A program made the position numbers and the translations under genes. DNA of 64,000 nt from Pseudopedobacter sp965218985. GTDB taxonomy: Bacteria; Bacteroidota; Bacteroidia; Sphingobacteriales; Sphingobacteriaceae. The stretch is taken from NCBI GenBank assembly GCA_965218985.1, contig CBDCMP010000004.1:124001-188000 (forward strand). The letters are read 5' to 3'. Every line of letters begins with the position of its first letter. Position 1 is the stretch's first letter. Under the pieces are notes generated by a model that was given only the letters and a program-made list of their open reading frames with translations, did no database searches and was not told the DNA's origin. This document shows, in pieces, positions 1-9,263 of this stretch.

Positions 1-1263
1 AGAAATGCAGTTAAAGGGATACCGGGGGCCGAGATCTCGGTAACCCAGGAGCAATCCGGTCCACCAACGGCCAAACCTATCAGTATAGAGATCACCGGCG
101 ATGATTTGGATTCTTTAGTGGAGACATCCATTAGGTTAAAGAATTATCTAGTCTCTAAAAACATAGGTGGGATTGAAGAGTTGAAATCGGATTTTCAAAA
201 TAATAAGCCAGAGATCATTTTTGATATCAATAGAGAGCGGGCTAATCGTGAAGGGATATCAACCGGACAAATCGCCCAGAACCTGAGAACTGCCCTTTAT
301 GGTTATGAAGTTTCAAAATTCAGGGATTTAGATGAGGATTATGAAATCAACGTGAGGGCCAAAGAAGATCAGCGCAATAGCCTTCAGGATTTAAGGAATC
401 TAAAAATCACTTTCAGAGATATGGCAATGGGTGGTGCCATCAGGCAAGTGCCCGTATCTTCTTTCGCTGATATCAATTACGTAAACACCTACGGCGGCAT
501 CAAGCGTAAGCAACAGAAAAGGATCATCATTCTTTCTTCAAACGTTTTAAAAGATTTTAACGAGAACGAAGTGGTGAAGAACATTGAGAGAGAACTTAAA
601 AGCTTTAACACGCCTGAAGGTGTAACAGTCAAAATGGCCGGAGCACAAGAGGAACAGGCTGAAACGGCTAATTTCCTTGGTTTGGCCTTAGCCATCGCAT
701 TTGTGCTGATACTAATCATTTTAGTGATTCAGTTCAACTCCATTGGCAAACCTATCATCATTTTAAGTGAGATCCTTTTCAGCATCATTGGCGTATTGCT
801 GGGTATCACTATCTTTCACATGGAGATGTCTATTGTGATGATGGGCGTGGGTATTGTAGCCTTAGCCGGTATTGTGGTGAGAAATGGAATTCTATTAGTT
901 GAATTCGCCGATTTAATGATGGAACAGGGAATGAATGCTTACGATGCTATTTTAGAAGCTGGTAAAACCCGTATGACCCCGGTTTTATTAACAGCGACTG
1001 CCACCATGTTAGGTTTGGTTCCACTTGCGGTAGGGTTAAATTTAGATTTTTCCGCCTTGTTGAATACCGGGCACCCACATATTTATTTTGGAGGAGATAA
1101 CGTAGCTTTCTGGGGGCCTCTTTCCTGGACAATGATTTTCGGATTGAGTTTCGCTACTTTCTTGACTTTGATTTTGGTGCCATCCATGTATCTCATCAGA
1201 GCCAAGGCGAAAGCCCGCTTCTCTAAAAAGAAGGAAATCCCCTTATTAATTGAAGAAGAGTAA
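1..1263 (+). CDS. RND-family efflux transporter, C-terminal part (5' end outside the window)
   Basis: The reading frame is open from base 1, so the gene starts upstream. The protein is the C-terminal part of a large inner-membrane RND pump (AcrB/CzcA type) that exports drugs or metals by proton antiport. The visible part begins in the second periplasmic porter region, with the GPPTAKPISIEI stretch typical of Bacteroidota RND pumps. It continues into the last transmembrane bundle (LALAIAFVLILIILVIQF, then several hydrophobic helices) and ends in a short basic tail. The GGDNVAFWGPLSWTMIFGL segment near the end is also usual for this group. The substrate cannot be told from this part. A hairpin terminator follows directly. 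Confidence 0.9.
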   Translation, partial: RNAVKGIPGAEISVTQEQSGPPTAKPISIEITGDDLDSLVETSIRLKNYLVSKNIGGIEELKSDFQNNKPEIIFDINRERANREGISTGQIAQNLRTALYGYEVSKFRDLDEDYEINVRAKEDQRNSLQDLRNLKITFRDMAMGGAIRQVPVSSFADINYVNTYGGIKRKQQKRIIILSSNVLKDFNENEVVKNIERELKSFNTPEGVTVKMAGAQEEQAETANFLGLALAIAFVLILIILVIQFNSIGKPIIILSEILFSIIGVLLGITIFHMEMSIVMMGVGIVALAGIVVRNGILLVEFADLMMEQGMNAYDAILEAGKTRMTPVLLTATATMLGLVPLAVGLNLDFSALLNTGHPHIYFGGDNVAFWGPLSWTMIFGLSFATFLTLILVPSMYLIRAKAKARFSKKKEIPLLIEEE

Positions 1264-1269
1264 AAAAGG

Positions 1270-1325
1270 ACGCTATCTCCTATTTTTGTGCAAACAAATG
1301 TAGGAGACAGCCTCTCTCTTTTTTA
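1270..1325 (+). terminator. Probable terminator of the RND pump gene
   Basis: GCTATCTCCTA (1272-1282) pairs with TAGGAGACAGC (1301-1311) with one mismatch, and a T-rich run follows at 1319-1324. It lies directly after the stop codon. The stem shares the GCTGTCTCC core with hairpins at 3561 and 58343. Confidence 0.6.
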
Positions 1326-1363
1326 TTAAATAATTATAGTTCAATCATAAGGTTATCGATTCA

Positions 1364-1798
1364 TCATTTCTTTTCATAATTGATGATAATCACCAAATCC
1401 TCATTTCCGATCGTTTTCAAACTATGTGAACTTCCCGGCCTTGTTAAAATAGCATCCCCGGTTCTTACCTGTAGTGTCTCCCCATTCATCTTCATCTCCC
1501 CTGTACCACTGATGATATAATAAATTTCATCCTCCTTTTGCAGATGATAACCAATAGCTGAACCCGGATGAAGAATTCTTTTTTTGAACACCAAATGCAG
1601 GTCTTTCGATTGGGAGAAAAAATGATGACCGGTGGTCAATCCACCGCCATTGTGTGTTCCTGGTTCTTCTTTTGCAATGTCCTTTTCATGTTCCAGAATA
1701 TAACCCGCATCCTGTAGTTTAACCCATAATGCAGGATAGGTTTTATGAAATATAAAAAGTGACGAAACCACACAAGCTCCGATGAAATATTTTTTCAT
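1364..1798 (-). CDS. Cupin domain protein with N-terminal membrane anchor or signal
   Basis: This 144-residue protein has an N-terminal hydrophobic stretch (residues 4-18), so it is probably exported or membrane-anchored. A single small cupin barrel covers about residues 60-140. The cupin part shows the family pattern: a glycine-rich strand with HPGSAIGYHLQKEDEIYYIISGTG, then GDAILTRPGSSHSLK with the second metal-binding histidine. Such proteins bind a metal and a small ligand; the reaction is not predictable. It lies 15 bases downstream of the SGNH hydrolase gene on the same strand, so the two are probably co-transcribed. Confidence 0.8.
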   Translation of the reverse strand: MKKYFIGACVVSSLFIFHKTYPALWVKLQDAGYILEHEKDIAKEEPGTHNGGGLTTGHHFFSQSKDLHLVFKKRILHPGSAIGYHLQKEDEIYYIISGTGEMKMNGETLQVRTGDAILTRPGSSHSLKTIGNEDLVIIINYEKK

Positions 1799-1813
1799 GA
1801 GTTCAAATTTAAA

Positions 1814-2560
1814 TCAACCTTTCACTGTTTTTAACCAGGCATGAGCCATCAATTTAGCACCAGCTAATGTAGGATGAACGCCATCTGCAGTCCAGTATGA
1901 TCCCGGAGCCAATTTTTGAGCTTCGTCAAAAACTTTTTGATAAGGAATGAAAGCAGCATCAAATTCATCGGCCATCTCTTTAGCTGCCATACGGTATTCG
2001 TTGAAAGCCGGGTACCAGCTGTCATCAACTGCTTTTATACCTTTCACTGCATAAGGTTCTCCAATAATTAATTTAACATCCGGCAAAGTAGCTTTGGTTT
2101 TCTCTAACAATTTCTTAAAATCATTTTTATAGACATCAATAGTTCCATTGTATTTGCCATCATGCATGTGCCAATAATCATTCACGCCAATCAATATGCT
2201 CAGAATAGCAGGTTTTAGATCCAGACAATCTTTATCCCATCTGTCTGCCAATTGGTAAACCTTATTACCGCTTATTCCTTTATTATAGATTTTTAAATCA
2301 TGCCCAGGTTCAGAGAAAAGTAATTCAGCAGCTGCCTGTAAAGCATAACCGTTACCTAAACTGGTGGAATTGTTATAGTTATTATCGTCTTTTTTACGCC
2401 CTGAATCGGTGATCGAATCTCCCTGAAAAAGAATGACATCTCCTTTGTTCATCTTAATTTTTGAAGCATTTGGAATGGCGGCATTTAATAGTTCCGGAAG
2501 CCCTAAAGCTAATACACTTGCCATGGAAGTGGTTTTTAAAAATTCTCTTCTTTTAAACAT
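1814..2560 (-). CDS. SGNH/GDSL-family hydrolase (probable carbohydrate esterase), exported
   Basis: This 248-residue protein starts with a twin-arginine-like leader (KRREFLKTTSMASVLALG), so it is likely exported. The SGNH blocks are visible: FQGDSITDSGR with the nucleophilic Ser (block I), GNKVYQLADR with Gly (block II), LIGVNDYW with Asn (block III), and DGVHPTLAGAKLMAHAW with the catalytic Asp/His (block V). Members of this group deacetylate or de-esterify sugars or lipids, and the substrate is not clear. The cupin gene follows at 15 bases. Confidence 0.88.
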   Translation of the reverse strand: MFKRREFLKTTSMASVLALGLPELLNAAIPNASKIKMNKGDVILFQGDSITDSGRKKDDNNYNNSTSLGNGYALQAAAELLFSEPGHDLKIYNKGISGNKVYQLADRWDKDCLDLKPAILSILIGVNDYWHMHDGKYNGTIDVYKNDFKKLLEKTKATLPDVKLIIGEPYAVKGIKAVDDSWYPAFNEYRMAAKEMADEFDAAFIPYQKVFDEAQKLAPGSYWTADGVHPTLAGAKLMAHAWLKTVKG

Positions 2561-2824
2561 CCTGAATTAATTTTGTTGAGTGAAAATTATTGGTTTTGGA
2601 TTGAAGTTGAAATATAAGGATTTATTGAAAGTATAAGAAATGGATATCATCATAAATAAAAAGAGACTTTTTACTTAAACCCTAACAACCAGAATTCAAA
2701 TAAAGATTTTTCAATCAGCTGTGAATTCCGATGCTTGCTGAAATTAATTCAAATTTTTGGTGCCTTTTTGTAGCGTTGAGGCGTTTTCTTTCGTTTATAA
2801 GTGTACAGATAAACGATAAATACA

Positions 2825-3553
2825 ATGATGAAAAAATTAGAATTGAATCTAAATGTGAAAAAATGGTTGCCCCAGGCGGCTTTTATGATGATGACAGTGA
2901 CCATGCTGAGCCTGAGTTCATGTCTAAAAAGCAACAATGATCAGCTAAACACCAACACTTCTGCTTTAGCTGTTATCCACGCTTCCCCTGGCTTGGTACC
3001 ATTCGATTTTTATTTGGATGGACAAAGGTTGAACACTTACCAGGCATTTAATTATTCGAACAAACTTAATTATGTGAATATTTATTCAGGTGCCAGGAAA
3101 TTCGGGATTTATAAATCTCAAACTTCCGATAGTATCAAAACCGGGGTTTTGAATGCGGAAATTGATAAATATTACTCCATATACGTTACAGGAGAGGCAG
3201 CAAACCCTGAATTTTTAATACTTGACGACGAATTGAAAACTCCTGCAACAGGTAAGGCTCAGGTTAGATTTTTAAATCTGAGTGTCAATGCTCCGGGAAT
3301 GACTTTATCAGCCGGAGCTGATTCCACACTTTTTAGTGATGTAGCCTATAAATCTCATTCATCGTTTAAAGATATTCCAGCGGGGAAGAATTATACCTTT
3401 ACCACTTATCCTTCAAATGATCCGGAAGCGAAGACGACTATCAGTGACTTTCCCATTGCCAGCAATCATATTTACACCATCTGGTCAGGTGGGATTTACG
3501 ACTCCACAACTGACAGTTTAAAGGTTGGATTGCAGATACAGGCCGATTTATAA
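2825..3553 (+). CDS. DUF4397-domain lipoprotein
   Basis: This 242-residue protein has a long N-region and a lipobox (LSLSSC, Cys at about residue 33), so it is a probable cell-envelope lipoprotein. The rest, from AVIHASPGLVPFDFYLDG onward, resembles the DUF4397 beta-sandwich domain common in Bacteroidota surface proteins; its function is unknown. The ATG at 2825 is immediately followed by a second ATG. A terminator follows the stop. The last 245 bases are duplicated at 9410-9654 as a truncated copy. Confidence 0.8.
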   Translation: MMKKLELNLNVKKWLPQAAFMMMTVTMLSLSSCLKSNNDQLNTNTSALAVIHASPGLVPFDFYLDGQRLNTYQAFNYSNKLNYVNIYSGARKFGIYKSQTSDSIKTGVLNAEIDKYYSIYVTGEAANPEFLILDDELKTPATGKAQVRFLNLSVNAPGMTLSAGADSTLFSDVAYKSHSSFKDIPAGKNYTFTTYPSNDPEAKTTISDFPIASNHIYTIWSGGIYDSTTDSLKVGLQIQADL

Positions 3554-3560
3554 TGGAGAG

Positions 3561-3594
3561 GCTGTCTCCAAAAACAAACGGAGGCAGCTTTTTT
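3561..3594 (+). terminator. Rho-independent terminator of the DUF4397 gene
   Basis: GCTGTCTCC (3561-3569) pairs with GGAGGCAGC (3580-3588) through one G-U pair, followed by six T. It starts 7 bases after the stop codon. Confidence 0.8.
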
Positions 3595-3878
3595 ATTTTC
3601 TACTTTTACAGGTGATATGCTAAGTTGACAGTTGACCAATAGGGAAGATGCAGACTGTTTTGTGGAGATGTTAGGACATCTCAACGTTAAAAAAGCCTTC
3701 TCAGCATTTTATCTCTTCCTGATTCATAACATAGGCACTATTCCGGTCTCACCTGTGGTGTATTTTAAGCATTGGCAGAGAGGTATTCCCTTTAACTGCA
3801 AATAAAGTTTCTGATACTGAATGTATTTAACTTTTAGCTCTAAAGGTTTAAAACTCCTTTTAGAAAAATAAAATTTCT
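3595..3878. other. Intergenic region with no recognisable feature
   Basis: About 280 bases between convergent genes. No open frame with a plausible protein, no tRNA and no strong hairpin was seen. It resembles decayed sequence. Confidence 0.4.
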
Positions 3879-5087
3879 TCAGGTATTGAAAACATTGTAT
3901 GCAGGTTTCCAGTATTGTATGCTTTGGTTATACATGGCTTCATTGGCCAAATGCACACAGAATGCAGTAGTTGCGCCTGTTAAAACATTGGATGATGGCT
4001 CTTTATTTAATCGGATGCTCTCTGAGAAATCTTTTAAAGCATACCAGGTACCATCTTTTTTTGCATCGGTTTCAATGGGGATTCCCCCATCTTTATTCCA
4101 GGTAATTTTTGTGGCTCCCGTTACGCCGTCTACTGTTTGCCATTCTTTTAAGGCCTGTTTTTCGGGATAGTAAATCCCCTCATCCATCAATAAGGAAACT
4201 GTTCCTTTTGTTCCTTTTATTTTAAAAAGGTAACCGTCTCTGGCATTGGCACAGGTAGCCCCAAAATTACCAATCATCCCCTCTTTATTATACCTGAACA
4301 TGACCTGCACATTATCAAAAGTCTCCCTGCCATCTTTGTAAAAATCTATACCTCCGGTAGCCAGAATTTCATCAGGATGTGTGTCAAAAGCCCAGTTGAT
4401 AAAGTCTATCTGATGCGCCAATAATTCTGCGGTTAAACCTCCGGAATATTCCTTGTACATGCGCCAGTTAATTTGCCTTTCCAAAGAAGGGCTGGGCACC
4501 GGTCTTCTCCAATTCCAGTTTCTGTCCCACCGGCAGTCTATCTGAGTAACTTTTCCCAAATATCCTTTCGCTATCATATCTTTTACCTTAAAATAAAGAG
4601 GGGTGTAGCGGTACTGATGGCCTACCTGCAAAATCTGCCCGGGCAAAGTATGCTTAACTTTCACCAGGTCCAGTGCCTGGTTAATGTTGTAGGTCATGGT
4701 TTTTTCCAGATACACATGTTTGCCGGCTGCCAGAGCTGCAAGAGCAATGGCATAATGTTCGCTCAAAGGCACTGCAATGATAACCGCAGCTATATTTTTG
4801 TCTTCCAGAATGGTGTGGTAGTCCCGGTGACTTTTAACTTCCGGGTCTTTTAGGGTGGCTCTTGCTTCTTCCAGCCTGAATTCCAAAACATCACAAATTG
4901 CCGCTATTTTAAAATTACTTTTCAATTCCTGCATCACCTGCATCAGCCCTCTGCCCCTGTCTCCACATCCTATGATACCTATGCTTACCGGATTCATCGG
5001 CTGAATGAGTGCCTTTGCTATTTCTTCCTGAAACAACACACCACCTGCCAATAAACCGGTTTTTTTTATAAAATTTCTTCTGACCAT
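3879..5087 (-). CDS. Gfo/Idh/MocA-family oxidoreductase, exported type
   Basis: This 402-residue NAD(P)-dependent sugar oxidoreductase has a twin-arginine-like leader (MVRRNFIKKTGLLAGG) and a Rossmann motif, SIGIIGCGDRGRGL, near residues 35-48. The usual EKP signature is EKT here (GKHVYLEKTMTYN). A C-terminal alpha/beta substrate domain follows. It is the last gene of a four-gene operon (DUF1080 protein, Gfo/Idh, ApbE, this gene), three bases after ApbE. In known Bacteroidota 3-keto-glycoside pathways such enzymes oxidise or reduce the sugar C3 position, and the context suggests the same role here (inference). Confidence 0.87.
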   Translation of the reverse strand: MVRRNFIKKTGLLAGGVLFQEEIAKALIQPMNPVSIGIIGCGDRGRGLMQVMQELKSNFKIAAICDVLEFRLEEARATLKDPEVKSHRDYHTILEDKNIAAVIIAVPLSEHYAIALAALAAGKHVYLEKTMTYNINQALDLVKVKHTLPGQILQVGHQYRYTPLYFKVKDMIAKGYLGKVTQIDCRWDRNWNWRRPVPSPSLERQINWRMYKEYSGGLTAELLAHQIDFINWAFDTHPDEILATGGIDFYKDGRETFDNVQVMFRYNKEGMIGNFGATCANARDGYLFKIKGTKGTVSLLMDEGIYYPEKQALKEWQTVDGVTGATKITWNKDGGIPIETDAKKDGTWYALKDFSESIRLNKEPSSNVLTGATTAFCVHLANEAMYNQSIQYWKPAYNVFNT

Positions 5088-5090
5088 TGC

Positions 5091-6134
5091 TTAATACTTC
5101 TTAATTTTTTGAACCACTGGAAAAACTGCGCTGCTTGTATCCCTTATGGAGCCATCTGCAGCTTTATAAATAAAGTAGGCTCCTATTTCTTTTTGCTGAT
5201 GCAGGAAATTTAAGGATTTTTTTAATCCCATCACCATTAAAGCATTGTCATAGCCATCTGCAGTGATGGCATCAGGAGCATAAACAGTCACACTGATCAG
5301 TTCATTATCCACATCCATCCCTGTGTTTGGATCAATCAGATGAGATATCCGCTTATTTCCTGCTTTGCGGTACTGCCGGTAATTACCGGATGTGGTGATT
5401 CCGCCATGGTCCAGCATGATGACTTTGCTCAGCGGAGCAAAATCTTCATCTTCCACACCTTCTATACCAATGCGCATCACTTTGTTGTCTGGCATTTTCC
5501 TGCCATTTACCCTTAACTCTCCGCCCAGTTCCACTATATAGTTTTGAATGTTTCTGGAAGCTAAAAAATCTGCCAGAACATCTACGCTGTAGCCTTGGGC
5601 AATTCCGTTCACGTCTACCTTTACACAGGCTTTATCTTTATATAAAAAGTTGCCTTTCAGCTTCAGGTGCTGGTAACCAACACATTTCAGAATAGATCGA
5701 ATCTGCGCTGCATCCGGAATTTCAGCATGTTTGGATACACCAAAACCCCAGGCACTCACCAATGGATAAACGGTGATGTCAAAATCTCCGTAGGTAAGGG
5801 AAGAGATTTCCTGCGACTTCTGTACCACTTGTTTGAAATGCTCATCTATGGTAATTCCCGAGGAAGAATGGTTAAACTGATTAATGAGCGACCCGGTTTT
5901 GTACAAAGACATGGATTGGTCAATCTGCATCAGAATGCTATCTATCTGGCGGGAACTAACCAGGCTATCTTCACTGTAATAGGTAATATGGTAGGTGCTT
6001 CCCTGGGCAAAACCGCTTAAGTGCCAGGGGAGTTTTCTACCTGTTGTTGTATGCCCGGCAAAAGAACTCCACAAGCCCCAAAAAAGAGGCAGCAATAGGT
6101 ACTTAAAATTAAGATTTAACCATTTAGAGCACAT
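5091..6134 (-). CDS. apbE: FAD:protein FMN transferase (ApbE family)
   Basis: This 347-residue protein has an N-terminal hydrophobic segment (residues 8-24), so it is likely exported. ApbE enzymes move FMN from FAD onto Thr/Ser of flavoproteins at the periplasmic side, using Mg2+. Visible family motifs are SMSLYKTGSLINQFN, DITVYPLVSAWGFG, VDVNGIAQGYSVD, ELGGELRVNG, GGITTSGNYRQY, HLIDPNTG and DAITADGYDNALMVMG. It sits inside the Gfo/Idh operon, 30 bases after one oxidoreductase and 3 bases before the other. No obvious FMN-binding target protein is encoded in the window. Confidence 0.92.
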   Translation of the reverse strand: MCSKWLNLNFKYLLLPLFWGLWSSFAGHTTTGRKLPWHLSGFAQGSTYHITYYSEDSLVSSRQIDSILMQIDQSMSLYKTGSLINQFNHSSSGITIDEHFKQVVQKSQEISSLTYGDFDITVYPLVSAWGFGVSKHAEIPDAAQIRSILKCVGYQHLKLKGNFLYKDKACVKVDVNGIAQGYSVDVLADFLASRNIQNYIVELGGELRVNGRKMPDNKVMRIGIEGVEDEDFAPLSKVIMLDHGGITTSGNYRQYRKAGNKRISHLIDPNTGMDVDNELISVTVYAPDAITADGYDNALMVMGLKKSLNFLHQQKEIGAYFIYKAADGSIRDTSSAVFPVVQKIKKY

Positions 6135-6164
6135 ATTGCCGCCTGCTCACTGTTTAATGCTTAT

Positions 6165-7523
6165 TTACAATTCAAATATTCTACCGTTAACCATCACCTC
6201 CTGAGTGGCTTCATCAAAAGTAGCTTTATAACCTGTTCTCACAGCCGCATTGGTCATGATGTTAGCAACCGAATGAGCGTAACCCACCTCCACAGGAGCA
6301 TGTGTTTGTTTTCTGCTCCTGACACATTCCATCCAGTTGCGCATGTGTGCAGAAGTTAAACTATCTGCCCCGGTATTGGCAGACGCCACTACCTTTTCTG
6401 CATTTTTAGATAGATCTACCACTGGTAAAAGATTGGGTTCCATATTCATGGCTGCCGCAGGTTTTGCCTGCAAGCCTCCGTTAGGAGATACCATATTGGT
6501 GATCAGGTTCAGCTCACCGCCGTTGGAATAGTAAATCTCTGCCGGTCTTTCATCGCCATTATGCATTCTTGAACTGAATACCACCTGAAAACCTTTATCT
6601 TTATGATCCTGAGGGCCATAATCAAAAACCGCAGTGGTGGTATCCCAATTTTTTCTTCCATCTTTCCACTGGTAAATGCCGCCATTTGCCACCACACTTC
6701 TGGGATGTTTTAAGCCCGAAAACCAGTGTACGGTATCTATCTGGTGTGACATCCACTGACCCGGCATCCCGGAAGAATAGGGCCAGAACAGACGATATTC
6801 CAGATATTTTCTCGGGTCCCATTCTTCATAAGGGCGGTTAGCCAGAAAACGCTTCCAGTCTGTATCCTCTTTTCTGATGCGGGCAACCAGATCTGGCCTG
6901 CGCCAGCGGCCCGGTTGGTTAACATTCCAAGTAAGCTCCACCATGGTGATGGGCCCAAACTTGCCCTGTTGTATAAAATCGGCAGCAGCCTGATAATTGG
7001 CCCCGCTCCGTCTCTGAGAACCTATCTGCACCACTTGTTTGGAAGATTTAATTGCTTTTAGTGCCGCCCGGTTATCCTGCATGGTCTCAGCAAATGGCTT
7101 TTCGCAGTACACATCGCACTGGTGGTTTACCGCTTCCATGGCGTGGAGCGCATGCTGAAAATCCGGCGTACTTACCACAACGGCATCTAAATCTTTCATG
7201 GCATAAAGTTCGTCGTTATTTTTGCAGGCCTGGATATCATGTCCTATTTTTGATTGGATATGTTCTACGCCCAATCCTCTTCTGTAGTTCCAAAGATCAG
7301 AAACGCCGATGACATCAAAATTCAACTCTTTCTGATGATTTAAAAAGCTGGGAAAGAGTGTATCTTTAAATCGGTCTGAAAAACCAACTACGCCTACCCT
7401 TACCCTGTCATTTGCCCCAATAATATTTCCGTAACTTTTAGCACTCAGGCCAATGGTACCCATATAAGTTCCCGCTGCTGCTATGGCAGATTTTTTAATA
7501 AATTCTCTACGTGTATCAGACAT
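6165..7523 (-). CDS. Gfo/Idh/MocA-family oxidoreductase, Tat-exported type
   Basis: This 452-residue protein has a clear twin-arginine-like signal (DTRREFIKKSAIAAAGTYMG). The Rossmann motif VRVGVVGFSDRFKDTL lies at about residues 41-56, and the EKP motif is intact (CDVYCEKPFAETMQDN). The length and the VGYAHSVANIMTNAAVRTG ending are typical of the periplasmic Bacteroidota subgroup. It follows the DUF1080 gene by 11 bases. This makes it the better candidate for the sugar dehydrogenase of the pair, since the second copy has an altered EKP motif. Confidence 0.9.
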   Translation of the reverse strand: MSDTRREFIKKSAIAAAGTYMGTIGLSAKSYGNIIGANDRVRVGVVGFSDRFKDTLFPSFLNHQKELNFDVIGVSDLWNYRRGLGVEHIQSKIGHDIQACKNNDELYAMKDLDAVVVSTPDFQHALHAMEAVNHQCDVYCEKPFAETMQDNRAALKAIKSSKQVVQIGSQRRSGANYQAAADFIQQGKFGPITMVELTWNVNQPGRWRRPDLVARIRKEDTDWKRFLANRPYEEWDPRKYLEYRLFWPYSSGMPGQWMSHQIDTVHWFSGLKHPRSVVANGGIYQWKDGRKNWDTTTAVFDYGPQDHKDKGFQVVFSSRMHNGDERPAEIYYSNGGELNLITNMVSPNGGLQAKPAAAMNMEPNLLPVVDLSKNAEKVVASANTGADSLTSAHMRNWMECVRSRKQTHAPVEVGYAHSVANIMTNAAVRTGYKATFDEATQEVMVNGRIFEL

Positions 7524-7534
7524 CTTTTTACTAT

Positions 7535-8917
7535 TTAATAATGGTTATTATTTAAAAATTCTTTTACCTTTAAACTTCTGTAGGACACATAATTGCCGTG
7601 ATCCTGCAAAAGAATATGGCCTTTGGGAGCCATCCCGAAATTAGGCCAGTCTTTGTATTTACTTTTTGCCACCAATGCCAAAAATTCAGGTGAGCCTCTC
7701 TGGTATTCCAGAATTTTATAACCATTTAGCCAATACTCGATATGGTCATCAGGAAAAACTCTGATGAGGCCTTGGTTCCATTCGCCTATTTTCTTTAGTG
7801 CTGCCGGAATTTTTTTTGAAGTGATCAGATCATATAAGGAACCTAAAGTACGATTGCCATCTACACCCAGTTTTGCATCCGGATGCCGCTCATCGTCTAA
7901 AATTTGGTATTCCGGCCCAATGGCAGAACCGGTATTACCCTCAGATTCCGTTACAAAATATTTGACACCACTATTGGCACCTTCACTCAATCTGAAATCA
8001 AATTTCAGATCAAAAGCACCATATTCCTTTTTGGTGACAATGTCTCCGCCATTTCCTGCTTCTTTCCCTTCTGACTGTAATACGCTCAGCAGGCCATCTT
8101 TCACTTGCCAGCCCTTGGCAGGAAAAGATGTTTTATAGGCTCCTCTCCATTGGCTGGTACTTTTTCCATCAAACAACAAAGCGTAACCATTCGCTTTTTC
8201 TTGCGGAGAAAGGTTGTTGGGTACGGTATTCACCACAAAAATATGATCTAAAGGAGAAGGATGCAGGTGTTGTGTCTGTATCCTGATGTTTTTCCATTTC
8301 ACCTGTTCGCCCGGTTGCTCATCCCCTCTGAGGGCATGCACCTGTAAGGCAATAAAACCTTCAGCAGTTTCTGCATCTATCAGGTTTGCTGTGGGGATGC
8401 CATTTACCCAGGTTCTGATACTGTTTCCTATACACTCTATGCGGTACTTATTCCACTGCCCGTTTTTAAAAGCTTTCTTTCCCAGTGGATTTAATTCCAG
8501 GGTGTATAACCAGCCTCTTCTCCCTTCATCGTAAATTCCTCCACTCCATGCCCGTGTAGAAGGATCTACTTCCATCTGATAGCCGTGTACTCTTCCATTC
8601 TGATAGTCGGCACTGCTTAAACTTCTGAACTGAATGCCTGAATTCATGGTGCTGTCTACCCTCAGTTCCAGTTCAAGAATAAAATCTTTGTAAGTTTTTT
8701 CTGTGGATAAAAAGGAGTTGGGCTGTCCGGAAACTGTGGTGCCTATAATTTCATCATCTTTCACTTCGTACTTAGCTTTACCATTTAACTGTTTCCAACC
8801 GGTAAGGTCTTTGCCGTTGAATAAATTTTGCCAGCCATTGGAAGAGCTTTGACCTTTCACCGTTAAAGACAGGCAAGTAATCGTCAGTAGGACGACTGAT
8901 TTTAAATAAACATTCAT
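7535..8917 (-). CDS. Protein with two DUF1080 (3-keto-glycoside hydrolase/lyase-like) domains
   Basis: This 460-residue protein has a signal peptide (VVLLTITCLSLTVKGQ) and two lectin-like DUF1080 domains. The first is near residues 28-213, opening with WQNLFNGKDLTGWKQLNG; the second is near residues 243-455, opening with GYALLFDGKSTSQWRG. DUF1080 members have been shown to cleave 3-keto-glycosides, working with Gfo/Idh dehydrogenases. It is the first gene of the operon, followed by Gfo/Idh at 11 bases. Two-domain versions exist, but the division of work between the domains is not predictable from sequence. Confidence 0.85.
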   Translation of the reverse strand: MNVYLKSVVLLTITCLSLTVKGQSSSNGWQNLFNGKDLTGWKQLNGKAKYEVKDDEIIGTTVSGQPNSFLSTEKTYKDFILELELRVDSTMNSGIQFRSLSSADYQNGRVHGYQMEVDPSTRAWSGGIYDEGRRGWLYTLELNPLGKKAFKNGQWNKYRIECIGNSIRTWVNGIPTANLIDAETAEGFIALQVHALRGDEQPGEQVKWKNIRIQTQHLHPSPLDHIFVVNTVPNNLSPQEKANGYALLFDGKSTSQWRGAYKTSFPAKGWQVKDGLLSVLQSEGKEAGNGGDIVTKKEYGAFDLKFDFRLSEGANSGVKYFVTESEGNTGSAIGPEYQILDDERHPDAKLGVDGNRTLGSLYDLITSKKIPAALKKIGEWNQGLIRVFPDDHIEYWLNGYKILEYQRGSPEFLALVAKSKYKDWPNFGMAPKGHILLQDHGNYVSYRSLKVKEFLNNNHY

Positions 8918-9149
8918 TTTTTAGGTTGCTTAGATTATTAATTATTAAAAATCTTGTGGAGTTTTTGCGCTAACAGATAGCCGCGTCACTCTTTATTTAT
9001 AATATGGTGTATATTTTATTACCGTTTTTCTAACCTGAAAGCGTATGCTAAAGATTATAACTGATGGTTTTACATTCTTTGGTTATACTACTATGACCCT
9101 AAAATAGAATAAAATTCCACCTTAAAAAAATAAGATATTTTTTTATTGA
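8918..9149. other. AT-rich intergenic region upstream of the DUF1080 operon
   Basis: This stretch of about 230 bases must hold the promoter of the minus-strand operon. I could not point to a convincing TAnnTTTG element. No gene was seen. Confidence 0.35.
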
Positions 9150-9259
9150 CTAGTGTTAAGTTAAAAGTTAAAAGTAGAAAGTCAAAAGACTTATATCATT
9201 GATAATAAGTAATTTAAAAAAGATGATTTTTCGTCGTTTTATGATTAACATTACACTAG
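9150..9259. mobile_element. MITE-like element, copy A
   Basis: The ends form an imperfect terminal inverted repeat: CTAGTGTTAAGTTAA at the left, and the reverse complement of the right end reads CTAGTGTAATGTTAA (13 of 15 match). The element is about 110 bp, AT-rich and has no transposase. Apart from small indels it is nearly identical to 30213-30321. The TA within CTAG at both ends fits a TA target duplication, as made by IS630/mariner-type transposases (inference). It lies in decayed intergenic DNA. Confidence 0.7.
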
Positions 9260-9263
9260 GAAT

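Noticed and set aside
6337..7312. Several open frames opposite to the Gfo/Idh gene
   Set aside because: They are antisense shadows of a well-supported coding sequence.
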